A stretch of DNA of 64,000 bases from Sodalis praecaptivus (GTDB taxonomy: Bacteria; Pseudomonadota; Gammaproteobacteria; Enterobacterales; Enterobacteriaceae): contig NZ_CP006570.1 in the NCBI RefSeq assembly GCF_000517425.1, forward strand, positions 310,001 to 374,000, written 5' to 3'. Both the position numbers and the translations under genes were made by a program. The notes beneath the pieces were generated by a model. The model ran no database searches. It saw only the letters and a list, made by a program, of their open reading frames with translations, and was not told where the DNA came from. This document shows, piece by piece, positions 18,606 through 27,682 of this stretch (position 1 is its first letter; every line of letters begins with the position of its first letter).

Positions 18606-19565
18606 CTAGAACGTCAATGCATCACCCTGCCAGCCCGTATTAATCAGGTAATCCTCCCACGTCAGGCTTTGCGAATTGATTTTCCTACTCCAGAGCAGGT
18701 CTCGGTTTTTGGCGAAATAACCATAATTAACCGCATACTTCACCATTCCCGTGATTTCATCAACCATCCCGTCCTTCCCTACAAACGAGGGGAAATAATG
18801 CAACAATTCTTCGCGGGTCACGGCCGAACGGTAAACGGCTTTTCGTCCCGTCACTCGGCAGAATGTCTCAACGAGTTCCCGCGGAGAAATGAATTCGCCG
18901 ATAACCGGGAGAGTACAACCTGTATACATCTCGCGGTTGTCAAACATTGCCAACACTGCCGGCCCGGTAGCGGTCAGAGGATCGACAAACGGGGCCTGAA
19001 AATCCTCTGGTAAATAAACGGGGAAAATCAAGGTGCCACCCTCGCTGCGCGGTTGATAATATTCAAGCAGATTGGTATAGAAAAAAGCCATTTGAATAAA
19101 CGAGCAACCGACCGGCAACGTACGTATATACTCTTCAATCTTACCTTTATCGGTAAAATGCGGGACCCATAATTGGCCTTCAGAGATCTTATCGACATTT
19201 TCCAGGCTGCTGAAGACGATATGCTCTACCCCAGCCTCAACAGCTGCATCGGCGAGTCGGCATCCCAGGGTAGTTTCATGAGTTTTCGCTCCCCTGAATG
19301 CAGGAAGGATGCCCGGCGTCATTAAAAACGCGCCGGTAGAATCTGCAAAGGCCGCAACCAGTTTAGCGTGTTCATCAGATTTAATAGAAATTTCTATGAG
19401 TTCGGCACCCAGGGATGCCAACTCCTGCGCTATAGGAGAATGGATGTTACGGGTTAAAGCGCGGACGCGATAGCGCTGACTTTCCAATAAGGTTCGCGCC
19501 ACGCTACGCCCCTGTTTACTCATTGCGCCCACCACCGTGATCCGCGGTCTTAAGGACGTTAACAT
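18606..19565 (-). CDS. NmrA-like NAD(P)-binding protein
   Basis: Atypical SDR of 319 residues. The N-terminal Rossmann motif is ITVVGAMSKQGRSVARTLL with the RALTRN turn typical of NmrA/HSCARG proteins, which bind NADP(H) and either reduce quinones or sense redox state. Later blocks (GVEHIVFSSLENVDK, FIQMAFFYTNLLEYYQP, APFVDPLTATGPAVLAMF) follow the family. Divergent from a LysR gene 93 bases away, which probably controls it. Substrate unknown. Confidence 0.78.
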   Translation of the reverse strand: MLTSLRPRITVVGAMSKQGRSVARTLLESQRYRVRALTRNIHSPIAQELASLGAELIEISIKSDEHAKLVAAFADSTGAFLMTPGILPAFRGAKTHETTLGCRLADAAVEAGVEHIVFSSLENVDKISEGQLWVPHFTDKGKIEEYIRTLPVGCSFIQMAFFYTNLLEYYQPRSEGGTLIFPVYLPEDFQAPFVDPLTATGPAVLAMFDNREMYTGCTLPVIGEFISPRELVETFCRVTGRKAVYRSAVTREELLHYFPSFVGKDGMVDEITGMVKYAVNYGYFAKNRDLLWSRKINSQSLTWEDYLINTGWQGDALTF

Positions 19566-19629
19566 ATTTCACTTTCCTTTCCAGATTGACGTAGTTGCAT
19601 TATCAGAACGAATGAGGGATAAGTGAAAT
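19566..19629. promoter_or_regulatory. Inverted repeat flanking the NmrA/LysR divergent promoter
   Basis: ATTTCACTT (19566-19574) and its exact complement AAGTGAAAT (19621-19629) are 46 bases apart, one next to each start. They could be the two half sites of a LysR-type regulatory region, but chance cannot be excluded. Confidence 0.3.
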
Positions 19630-19658
19630 CGATTATGTTGTAGCAAGGAATCCATGAA

Positions 19659-20588
19659 ATGAATACCAGAAAAATGGATTTAAACCTTCTGCTGACGCTG
19701 GAAGCGCTACTCGCCGAGCAGAACGTGACGAAGGCGGCCAAGCGGCTCCATCTGAGCCAGCCCGCGGTAAGCGCACAGCTCAACCGATTGCGGGAAATTT
19801 TCAACGATCCGCTGTTCATTCCCGGGCGCAGGGGAATGACACCCTCAGCGAAAGCGCTTGAGTTGATGATTCCGTTTGGCCATGTTCTAGAAACAATACG
19901 CGATACGGTGCATTCCCATGAGGAGTTCAACCCGGCGAAGGCTAGGTTGACGGCGACGTTGGCCGGTACAGACTACATTCAGGTCGCGGTTATCATGCCG
20001 CTTGTCCTGACGTTGCAAAACATCGCGCCAGGCGTGCGTATCGCCGTCAGAAACTATGATCCCAATCATCTGGCACATCAACTGGCGGCGGGGCTGACCG
20101 ATGTGGTTATCGCCACACCTGACAGGACGCAGACACACCTGCGAGTACAGCATTTATTTTACGAAACCTACGTGCTCATCGGGCGTTCAGATCATCCGGG
20201 GTTAAAAAACTCTCTAACAATGGCCGATTTTTCTAAACTGAAACACATTGTCGTTTCCCCTACCGGTGGGGGATTCACCACGCCTGTTGATAGTGTGCTG
20301 GCGGCGGCAGGTCTAAAACGCCATGTTGCTATGTCCGCAGCGTCATTCCTTTTCATTCCTGAAATAGTCGCTACGAGTGACTTGGTCGCGTTGGTACCGC
20401 GTCGATTGATAAGCAAGACCTTAAATCAGCTCACGGTTGTGGAGCTTTCCTGGCTAAAGGCGCGTTTTGACGTCAGTCTTTTTTGGCACGAACGTAACCA
20501 CGGGCACGCAGGCCATCGTTGGCTAAGAAATTTAATAAGTCAGCAGAACGTTCTGACGGAGAGTAAACCGGCAATCACCCTGCGGTGA
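19659..20588 (+). CDS. LysR-family regulator (NodD/PcpR-like subgroup)
   Basis: Transcription factor of 309 residues. Winged HTH at residues 5-65 (DLNLLLTLEALLAEQNVTKAAKRLHLSQPAVSAQLNRL), then a periplasmic-binding-like effector domain from ~95. The MDLNLL start and LSQPAVSAQLNRLRE wording match the subgroup that includes NodD and PcpR. Divergent from the NmrA-like gene and probably its activator or repressor. Effector unknown. Confidence 0.85.
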   Translation: MNTRKMDLNLLLTLEALLAEQNVTKAAKRLHLSQPAVSAQLNRLREIFNDPLFIPGRRGMTPSAKALELMIPFGHVLETIRDTVHSHEEFNPAKARLTATLAGTDYIQVAVIMPLVLTLQNIAPGVRIAVRNYDPNHLAHQLAAGLTDVVIATPDRTQTHLRVQHLFYETYVLIGRSDHPGLKNSLTMADFSKLKHIVVSPTGGGFTTPVDSVLAAAGLKRHVAMSAASFLFIPEIVATSDLVALVPRRLISKTLNQLTVVELSWLKARFDVSLFWHERNHGHAGHRWLRNLISQQNVLTESKPAITLR

Positions 20589-20799
20589 CGGTATTGCCGT
20601 TGATCGCTTATTTGGCTAACGATTGGCGCAAGCAATGCATCGTATACGCTACTAAATCTGGGGTAATTGAGCCATCGTCTATGTATGGGCATTGCCTTTT
20701 TTGTGCGGTGCGCGGACGTTATAGAGTAAAAATTGCGGCGGCGTGACCTTTCGCTTTTCTACGCAACGCCCCTCCCTACGCTATGCGGCCTCGTGGATC

Positions 20800-21720
20800 T
20801 CATCCGTAAGCGCCGCGGTCGATATTCACCCGTTCGGCCAAAAAGTCCAGAAAGGCCCGCACGCGTAACGGTATATAGCCGCCTTGGCCGACGTAGACGG
20901 CGTGAATTTCTTCGACATCGCCTGGATTGCACTCTTCAAGCACGGGCAGCAGCCGTCCTGCGTCAATATCGTCGCGCACTTGAAAAACGGCCAATCGCGC
21001 CAGTCCGAGCCCCGCCAACGCCAGACGACGCAATGCTTCTCCGTCGCTGGCCTGGACGTTGCCCGTTACCGGAATCAGCAGGTTTTCCTGCGCATGGCGC
21101 AACGGCCATCCGGGTTGCGCCCGCACATAATTCGCGCCAAGGCGGTTGTGGGCAAGCAGTTGTTTTGGCGTAGTCGGCATGCCGTGGCGAGACAGGTAGC
21201 CTGGCGCCGCTACGATCACCATGTGCGTTCCCCCTAGCCTGCGCGCCACCAAATTCGAGCTTTTCAGCGGGCCGGCGCGAACGGCCACGTCGGTACGCTG
21301 CTCCAGAAGGTCGATCACCTCATCGGTCAACACCATGTCCAACGTCACCTCGGGATGGCGCGCTAGAAATTCGGGCACCAACGGCAACAGACAGTGAAGC
21401 CCGAACGGCACGTTGGCATTCACGCGTAACCGTCCGCGCGGCGCGGAGTGCTCGCTGGCGCAACGTTCCGCGTCCTCCAGATCCGCAAGGATACGCACGC
21501 CGCGCTCATAAAAGACGCAGCCTTCGGCGGTGAGCTGAAGCTGACGCGTGGAGCGGTTCACCAGACGCGTGCCCAGCCGTTGCTCCAATCGTCCAACCAA
21601 CTTGCTGACGGCCGAGGGCGTCATGCCGCAGGCGCGGGCGGCGGCGGAAAATCCGCCAAGCTCGATCGCGCGCACGAATACTTCTAATTCGCCGGAGCGG
21701 TTGACTTCCAAACGGGCCAT
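20800..21720 (-). CDS. LysR-family regulator
   Basis: Transcription factor of 306 residues with N-terminal wHTH (ELEVFVRAIELGGFSAAARACGMTPSAVSKLVGRLEQRLGTRL) and LysR effector domain. The subgroup (DsdC-independent, AaeR/YafC-like) often controls a divergent enzyme gene, here the SGNH hydrolase starting 110 bases away. Noticeably GC-richer than the preceding zone, suggesting a different history. Convergent with the LysR gene at 19659. Confidence 0.85.
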   Translation of the reverse strand: MARLEVNRSGELEVFVRAIELGGFSAAARACGMTPSAVSKLVGRLEQRLGTRLVNRSTRQLQLTAEGCVFYERGVRILADLEDAERCASEHSAPRGRLRVNANVPFGLHCLLPLVPEFLARHPEVTLDMVLTDEVIDLLEQRTDVAVRAGPLKSSNLVARRLGGTHMVIVAAPGYLSRHGMPTTPKQLLAHNRLGANYVRAQPGWPLRHAQENLLIPVTGNVQASDGEALRRLALAGLGLARLAVFQVRDDIDAGRLLPVLEECNPGDVEEIHAVYVGQGGYIPLRVRAFLDFLAERVNIDRGAYG

Positions 21721-21794
21721 AGCACCTCTAATGAATTCAACTCACAAATGATGTTCCTTTTAATAGTCTAGTACAAGATGCTCAGCACTATCAT

Positions 21795-21812
21795 AATTTC
21801 AGCACCGAAATT
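21795..21812. promoter_or_regulatory. LysR-operator-like inverted repeat before the SGNH gene
   Basis: Perfect arms AATTTC and GAAATT with a 6-base spacer, 19 bases upstream of the SGNH hydrolase ATG and 75 bases from the divergent lysR start. Dyad size fits a LysR recognition site, but it sits close to the start codon, so it may act as a repressor site. Confidence 0.35.
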
Positions 21813-21830
21813 CGACTCAAGAGAGAACGC

Positions 21831-23126
21831 ATGAAAATATTATCCAGGGCATTAGCGCCGGCTATGCTGGGCTTTGCCTTAACCGCGTCCGCCGCACCTG
21901 GGCTGGCAACCAAGCCCGACTGGGTGGCCACTTGGCAGGCCAGCCCGCAGCCAACCTGGGGTTCAGATTTCTTGTTTCCCACCAACGTTCCGGCGGTATT
22001 GCATGATCAGACCGTGCGCCTGGTGGCGCGCGTCAGCCTGGGTGGACAACGCCTGCGCATCGTGTTGTCAAATACCTACGGACGCGAACCTATCGTCATT
22101 GGTAAGACCACAATCGCACGCCCCACCGGAAACGGCGACGTTGCGGTTAACGGTATCCGTGCAGTGACGTTTGGCGGACAGGATACGTCAACCATTCTTC
22201 CTGGCGCATCGCTTATCAGCGACCCGGTGGCATTAGCGGTGCCGGCACTTACGCAACTGGCGATCAGCATTCATCTGCCCAAGACGACGCCGGTCAACAC
22301 GTTTCATTGGGATGGCCGGCAAACCGCATGGATTGCTCACGGCAACCAAACGTCAAGCACGGCGTGGGCGCAAGCCGATAGTGCCCTCCAGAGTACCACT
22401 GCCCGCCTGCTGCTCACGGGCATCCAAGTCGAGACGCCACAGCGAGCGCGTGCGGTGGTCGTCCTCGGTGACTCCATCACCGACGGCGCAGCGGCCAGTC
22501 TGGACAACGACAGCCGCTGGCCGGATTTCTTGGCCGCTCGACTTGCGCCAAGGGGTGTGGCCGTCGTCAATGCCGGTATCTCCGGCGCACGGCTGTTGTC
22601 TGACGGTATGGGCGTCAATGCGTTGGCGCGGCTGGAGCGCGACGTGCTGACCCAGCCAGGCGTACAAAGCGTTATCGTGCTGTTGGGCATTAACGACATT
22701 GCCTGGCCGGGCACTGCGTTCGCAGAGAGTGCCCGGCGCCCTACGCTGGACGCAATGGCGGCAGGCTACCGGCAAGTGGTTGCCCAGGCGCATGCGCGCG
22801 GCGTACGCGTCATCGGCGCTACGCTGACGCCGTTCGAGAACGCGCTGCCCAACACCCCGTTGGACAATTATTACCAACCTGACAAAAACATCCTGCGCCA
22901 GCGGGTGAACGACTGGATTCGTCATAGCGGCGCGTTTGATGCGGTGATCGACTTTGATGCCACCCTCCGCGACCCAGCCCACCCCACCCGCATCGCCACG
23001 CGTTACGACTCCGGCGATCACCTGCATCCTGGCGATAAAGGCAACCGCGCGCTGGCTGATGCCGTCGATCTTGAAGCCTTGCTGCCAGAGGTCAGCCGGT
23101 TGCCGTACCACGCTTTGGCCAAATAG
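21831..23126 (+). CDS. Secreted SGNH/GDSL-family esterase
   Basis: Predicted exported hydrolase of 431 residues. Signal peptide MKILSRALAPAMLGFALTASAAPG. The SGNH blocks are complete: VVLGDSITDG (Ser215), GISGAR glycine block, LLGIND (Asn288) and SGDHLHPGDKG (Asp396, His399). The ~190 residues before the catalytic domain form a beta-rich module (WVATWQASPQPTW... NTFHWDG) seen in this subfamily, which includes acetylxylan- and lipase-like enzymes. GC-rich, like its divergent LysR regulator. Preceded by AAGAGAGAA as ribosome site. Natural ester substrate unknown. Confidence 0.85.
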   Translation: MKILSRALAPAMLGFALTASAAPGLATKPDWVATWQASPQPTWGSDFLFPTNVPAVLHDQTVRLVARVSLGGQRLRIVLSNTYGREPIVIGKTTIARPTGNGDVAVNGIRAVTFGGQDTSTILPGASLISDPVALAVPALTQLAISIHLPKTTPVNTFHWDGRQTAWIAHGNQTSSTAWAQADSALQSTTARLLLTGIQVETPQRARAVVVLGDSITDGAAASLDNDSRWPDFLAARLAPRGVAVVNAGISGARLLSDGMGVNALARLERDVLTQPGVQSVIVLLGINDIAWPGTAFAESARRPTLDAMAAGYRQVVAQAHARGVRVIGATLTPFENALPNTPLDNYYQPDKNILRQRVNDWIRHSGAFDAVIDFDATLRDPAHPTRIATRYDSGDHLHPGDKGNRALADAVDLEALLPEVSRLPYHALAK

Positions 23127-23701
23127 GCTTAAAAAATCATGCTGTTCATTCCTATCGCCCTGTGAGGGGGGTATTACTTAACCGCATCGTCATGCCGCCC
23201 CCTGACCCGTTCATGCGAGGGCGCAGGCCATGCGCTTTCTAGGTTAGCGGCTGACGATTAAGCCCAGCGCGCAACGGTCAATTACTCTCAGCGACGGTAT
23301 GCAGGTTAGCCAACGGAGCAAGATCACATAGGGACGCCAGACCGCCATTGGACCATGTAAGTGGGCGCAGGGCACGGCGTCACCGACGCCGTGGGGGTTG
23401 CCATCGGAGGCATCCTCGCTCCGCTGTAACATGCCGGTCGGGTATCGCCCACGTCGCTGCAGCCCGACGGCGCGCCACCGATAGGGTCTTTACCGTGATG
23501 GCTGAAGGCGTCCAGGTTTTCATCGACCCTGAAGGGATGGGGTCGCGATCTGGCACAGTATGGAGGAAGAATGAACTATCTCGTGACAGTTCACAGTCCC
23601 ACAAAGCATGAATCGTTTTAAGGTTTATATTACTCTGTATAAGCTAGGTGCCGGCCAATACGTTATGTTTGGTATGCAAAACCTAAATAGGCTCAATAAC
23701 T
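23127..23701. other. Intergenic region, 575 bp, no gene supported
   Basis: GC-rich left part with short overlapping frames on both strands, AT-rich right part. None has a ribosome site with a recognisable product. It may include decayed coding DNA, but I could not identify a parent gene. Confidence 0.4.
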
Positions 23702-24232
23702 ATGCCAAACGCAAGTTTGAAAATATTAAGAAACCATAGATTCAATCAATATCGACAAGATGTATGTTTTACCAAAGATTTTATGAGATTTTGTTCCAAG
23801 AATAATTTATCGGCAAAGAACTTAACCAGGGGACATATTTCATGTATTTGCCCCTCTGATCTTGTGAGATGTTCAAGCATTAGCTTTGCAGGACGCTGCC
23901 AAGAAGCCTATGAAAAAAGCCGCAATAGTTTCTTGGGAGAAGAAACACCCTTAATTGCCGTCGAAGTAAGGTCGCGCGCTGCTAAAAAGCTGTATCGCTG
24001 CGCCTGTCCGCCCGATCCTTGTGCGACGAAAGACTTCTATAATCAGTGCCGAATGCATAAAGTAATGAATATGCATCCGGTTGACGCAGCCGAGGCAGAG
24101 ATCAGGTTTCATCCCAAAGGATACCCTGAAAAATACCGACTTACTGAGTTGGTTACGCGCTTGACCGCTTTGACCTGTTTATGTCCTCCCTTAGCACCGG
24201 CGAATGCTATTATGGCGTTTCCGTCTTCATGA
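23702..24232 (+). CDS. Cysteine-rich hypothetical protein with three CxCP motifs
   Basis: Frame of 176 codons; product holds twelve cysteines, including SCICPSD, RCACPPD and TCLCPPL, which look like a repeated CxCP(P) element, and basic N-terminal residues (LKILRNHRFNQYRQ). No signal peptide or membrane segment. No clear ribosome site is present before the ATG. I do not recognise a family; if real, the cysteines suggest metal binding. The C-terminal third is less protein-like, so the frame could be partly chance. Confidence 0.4.
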   Translation: MPNASLKILRNHRFNQYRQDVCFTKDFMRFCSKNNLSAKNLTRGHISCICPSDLVRCSSISFAGRCQEAYEKSRNSFLGEETPLIAVEVRSRAAKKLYRCACPPDPCATKDFYNQCRMHKVMNMHPVDAAEAEIRFHPKGYPEKYRLTELVTRLTALTCLCPPLAPANAIMAFPSS

Positions 24233-24611
24233 TGATCGTGTTAACCAGCATCAACTGAGACAGTATACAGTTTGAACCCTGATGGCACGGGAAGGCAACG
24301 GCGATAGCGCGAAGGGGCGGGTTCGCGCCTGATATGAGGGTGACCTTGCCGCTATCGTTGTGCCATTTACCCGTGCTTATACAATCGCATTTGGCAGATT
24401 CTACCATCGCAAGCCGGCACCCTCTATTAGGCTATAGCGGCATCCGCTTTTGTGCAGTCGCGGCATTTCTGATAAACCGGTGCCACCGCCGCACTCTTCT
24501 GCACGTTAACGTTTACCCTGCCGCGGCCCAAGCAAGGTTCGCAAAGGGTCTATCGGGCCTGATGTAAAGGTGTTTTGCCGTTTTATGATTTTGATTTGTG
24601 GGAGCTGCACC
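24233..24611. other. Spacer before ada, possible phage-type zinc-finger remnant
   Basis: No intact gene. On the minus strand near 24424-24563 one frame reads CEPCLGRGRVNVNVQ followed by KCRDCTKADAAIA and a stop, a CxxCxGxG...CxxC pattern like that of phage antiterminator Q or DnaJ-type fingers. It lacks a start and any continuation, so it is only noted. Confidence 0.25.
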
Positions 24612-25667
24612 TTATACATCGGCCATTCTGCGTTCATGCTCAATGAGCCATTTTTTCCGCCATAAACCGCCGCCGTAACCCGTTAAGCCGCCGTCAGCCC
24701 CGATAACGCGATGGCATGGAATAATAATGGCGATTTGATTAGCGCCATTTGCCCTGGCTACCGATCGCGTGGCTGAGGGGTTGTTGATTTGCCTGGCGAT
24801 AGCCGAATAACTGCGGAGTTCTCCCAAAGGAATATTTCTCAGTTCATCCCAAACAAGATGATTGAAAGGGGTACCAAACTTTGCGAGTGGCGTGCTGAAC
24901 TCTGTAAGCTTTCCTGAAAAATAGCGCTTTAGCTCTTCTTCGACCAAATTAATGGACTCTTCGCGGCCCATGACGATTTCCGCCGAGGTTAAAACTTTCA
25001 ATTTCTCCATTTCAACCGGCAAGGCTTTTCGATCTATGAATTCAAGCAGATAAAGAGCAAACCTGTCCGCAATAGCAATCATTGTCCCTATCGGAGTCTC
25101 CAACCAGTCAGACTTTAGTAATGAGCGAGTCTGAATGTTCCTGGGAGAAACGCCCAGATGACGCGTGATGGCATTCCTGAATCCGCTGCCGGAATCATAG
25201 CTGGCGTGTAATTGCGCATCGATAACTGACGCGCCATCGTTGAGAGAGGCCACGCTCCTTCCAATTCTGCGTAAACGCGCAATTTCAAGGAAGGTGATAC
25301 CAAACTGCCTACGAAAAGCGCGTTTAACGGTGGAAGGATCGTAACCGCGTATAGCGATCTCGCTTTCCGACCACCTTTTCTCCGGTTGCTCCTCTAACGC
25401 ATTAAGGAGTGCGTCTATCAGGGGCTCGCGTGTCAGGCCCGCGTTCATCGGCCGGCACCGCTTGCAAGGCCGGAATCCCGCTTCCAGAGCGGCAGCGATG
25501 GAGGAATAAAAGCTCGTATTTTCACGCTTTGGTTTGCGTGCAGGGCAGGTTAATTTACAAAAGATCCCTGTACTCTTGACACCGACGTAGGCAAAGCCTT
25601 CGTAAGAAGGATCTCTTGCAATGAGTGCTTGGTATAGGATCGCATCGTCAGGTATATCGAAGAGCAT
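24612..25667 (-). CDS. ada: Bifunctional Ada: methylphosphotriester/O6-methylguanine transferase and activator
   Basis: DNA-repair and regulatory protein of 351 residues, close to E. coli Ada in length. N-terminal zinc site cysteines at 37, 41, 68 and 71 (FCKLTCPARKP, FRPCKRC), an AraC-type HTH at ~95-180, and the C-terminal methyltransferase with IIPCHRVIG carrying the suicide cysteine near 320. It removes methyl groups from DNA and, once methylated, activates its own promoter. No alkB gene follows; the gene is alone between noncoding stretches. Confidence 0.92.
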   Translation of the reverse strand: MLFDIPDDAILYQALIARDPSYEGFAYVGVKSTGIFCKLTCPARKPKRENTSFYSSIAAALEAGFRPCKRCRPMNAGLTREPLIDALLNALEEQPEKRWSESEIAIRGYDPSTVKRAFRRQFGITFLEIARLRRIGRSVASLNDGASVIDAQLHASYDSGSGFRNAITRHLGVSPRNIQTRSLLKSDWLETPIGTMIAIADRFALYLLEFIDRKALPVEMEKLKVLTSAEIVMGREESINLVEEELKRYFSGKLTEFSTPLAKFGTPFNHLVWDELRNIPLGELRSYSAIARQINNPSATRSVARANGANQIAIIIPCHRVIGADGGLTGYGGGLWRKKWLIEHERRMADV

Positions 25668-26083
25668 CGTCAGTATCTCTTACTGGGAATTCGAGGTTAA
25701 ATTTGATATTACTACACCGTTATAATGCCAACGACTAAAATCGGGCAGGTATTTTTCTTTACGCTTATTTGCGCTCAATGACTGTTTTTTTCGATAATGG
25801 ACTATTTTAGCTCACCCAAGGCCATGTTTTCAGAATAATACACCGCCAGAACTGATAACATCTTCCCGCCTTGGGCAATGGAAATCGGGTTATGGCGCAT
25901 GGTGCTTGCGGCGGTAGGTAGTTGGTTTAACAAACGCTCTTAAGGTTCAGCCTGAGAGCATGCGGTCGTGCTCCCGCACCTTGCCCTAAACTCGCTTTAA
26001 TCTTGTTCTTGTCTCGCCTATCGACCAGCAAAGGGCGTTGCCAAACTGACTGTGGCCGACGGAGGTGCTCCGTCAGCAAAGGG
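25668..26083. other. Region between ada and rhodanese gene, 416 bp
   Basis: Contains the ada promoter at its left end. On the minus strand ATTGAGCGCAA (25769-25779) resembles the AGCGCAA core of the E. coli Ada box, about 100 bases before the ada ATG. The right part has no frame or terminator that I can support. Confidence 0.35.
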
Positions 26084-27682
26084 TTATAGCACCCAGAAAC
26101 CGTGCGTACCGTCTTTCGTCAATTGTGCAACCAATCCATACTCCCAATCCAGATAAGCCTGCATAACGGCCTCCGGTACCTCTGTACCCTCATAAGGCCG
26201 CCGGTAACGATCGATCCGCGGGGACAGTAGCCGGTTTTCCCCCTGCTCCAACGGCAAATTCTCCGCTTTCCAGGCGGCATTGCCACCATTCAATACATAA
26301 ACCGGTTTACCGGTAAGCCGTTCAATTTCATTGACCCTGTAAGGGGCCAGCTGGCCGGTGCCACAGGTGACAACGTAACGGGCTGCGAGCGGAAGGGCGT
26401 GCGTCGCGCCCAACGGGCGAAGATCCGATCCTAACAGCCAATAGGCACCGGGAATATGGCCAGACACATAATTCGCGCTGGCGCTAACATCCAGCACCAG
26501 GGTGTCGCTTTCCCGTAGCCAGACGGCAAGGCGCGTAGCGTCTACCCGCTGCTGGGGCGGCAAAACGGGCAACGGGGGTTGCCAAGGACCCCGTTCGCCG
26601 AAATCACCGGCGGTGACATCATCTAGCACCCAGACCCGCCAGTTCATCTGGGACAGCCACGAGGCTGTCATATCGGCGCGCACTTTCTTGTCATCAATCA
26701 GAACAATACTGGCGCCGCGAACGCTGGCATACTGATCGGTTTCCTGTACCAACTGCCCCCCCGCAACCGGCCTGGCGCCGGGCAAATGCCCCGCTTGGTA
26801 CTCTTCCTGCGAACGTACATCGAACAGATAAAGAGTGCGATCGGGATCGGATTGCCATTGCCGCAATAGCGGCAAGCCGATACGCTGAACGCCAGCGCGA
26901 TCGGCGACCGCTCGTGCTGATTCGCCGGCAAGGCGGGCCGCAGCGTCGCCCGTTTCCCCGTAGCGCCGCACTTGGCCACGCTCGAGGGGTTGTCCCGCCA
27001 ACGTCCAGCCGATCGTTCCGTTGCGTAAAGCGAAAACCGGATTATTGATGCCGGCATTCACTAAAGACTGCGTGCCGATAATACTGCGGGTGCGGCCGGC
27101 GCAGTTGACAATCACCCGCGTCGCAGGGGACGGCACCAAATCCCGCACCCGCAACACCAGCTCAGCACCAGGCACGCTGATGCTGCCGGGAATACTCATC
27201 GTATGGTATTCATCGAAACGGCGAACATCCAGTACTACCACGTCCGACTGGCTAGCCAACAGCGTCTGGACCTCTTGTGCGGTCAAAGACGGCGTATGCC
27301 GTTGATGCTCTACCCATTCACCAAACGCCTTACTGGGCGAATTGACGTCGCTGAACAGTTCTTCTCCCGCCGCCTTCCAGCCGGCAAGCCCGTCCTTGAG
27401 CAAAGCCACATCGGTATAGCCCAGCGCCACCAGGCGATGGGCCGCCGCCAAGGCGAGCCCTTCGCTATTATCATAAAGCGTTATCGGCGTGGTAAGGCGC
27501 GGAATGCGCGCGCCGACTTCAATCTCGAGCCGGGAGAGAGGGATATTAACGGCGAAGAGCGGATGGGCTGTGGCAAACGGCGCCTCTTCCCGAACATCCA
27601 CTAACGCCAGCTCCTGCCGTGCCAACAATGCCTGCCGAATGGCTTCGGAGTCTCTCACTGCAAATGAAAATGGATTATTCAT
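26084..27682 (-). CDS. Four-domain rhodanese (sulfurtransferase)
   Basis: Cytoplasmic protein of 532 residues made of four rhodanese domains at ~10-110, 130-235, 265-365 and 380-490. Active-site loops alternate: domain 1 has YDNSEGLA and domain 3 has IDDKKVRA, both without cysteine; domain 2 has NCAGRTRS (Cys194) and domain 4 has TCGTGQLA (Cys440). So two catalytic and two structural domains are predicted. Start at 27682 (MNNPFSF) chosen because it overlaps the dioxygenase stop by 8 bases; the longer frame would run deep into that gene. It should move sulfane sulfur, fitting the upstream thiol dioxygenase. A rhodanese next to such a dioxygenase and a LysR gene is, as I recall, also found in Pseudomonas aeruginosa. 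Confidence 0.85.
   Translation of the reverse strand: MNNPFSFAVRDSEAIRQALLARQELALVDVREEAPFATAHPLFAVNIPLSRLEIEVGARIPRLTTPITLYDNSEGLALAAAHRLVALGYTDVALLKDGLAGWKAAGEELFSDVNSPSKAFGEWVEHQRHTPSLTAQEVQTLLASQSDVVVLDVRRFDEYHTMSIPGSISVPGAELVLRVRDLVPSPATRVIVNCAGRTRSIIGTQSLVNAGINNPVFALRNGTIGWTLAGQPLERGQVRRYGETGDAAARLAGESARAVADRAGVQRIGLPLLRQWQSDPDRTLYLFDVRSQEEYQAGHLPGARPVAGGQLVQETDQYASVRGASIVLIDDKKVRADMTASWLSQMNWRVWVLDDVTAGDFGERGPWQPPLPVLPPQQRVDATRLAVWLRESDTLVLDVSASANYVSGHIPGAYWLLGSDLRPLGATHALPLAARYVVTCGTGQLAPYRVNEIERLTGKPVYVLNGGNAAWKAENLPLEQGENRLLSPRIDRYRRPYEGTEVPEAVMQAYLDWEYGLVAQLTKDGTHGFWVL

Noticed and set aside
22353-23111. 252-codon minus-strand frame opposite the SGNH hydrolase
   Set aside because: Runs fully antisense to a gene with all catalytic motifs; its product is Arg/His/Gln-rich without domains. 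It is a shadow of GC-rich codons.
24240-24400. Imperfect inverted repeat resembling insertion-sequence ends
   Set aside because: Arms are weak, no transposase lies between them and no target duplication was seen.
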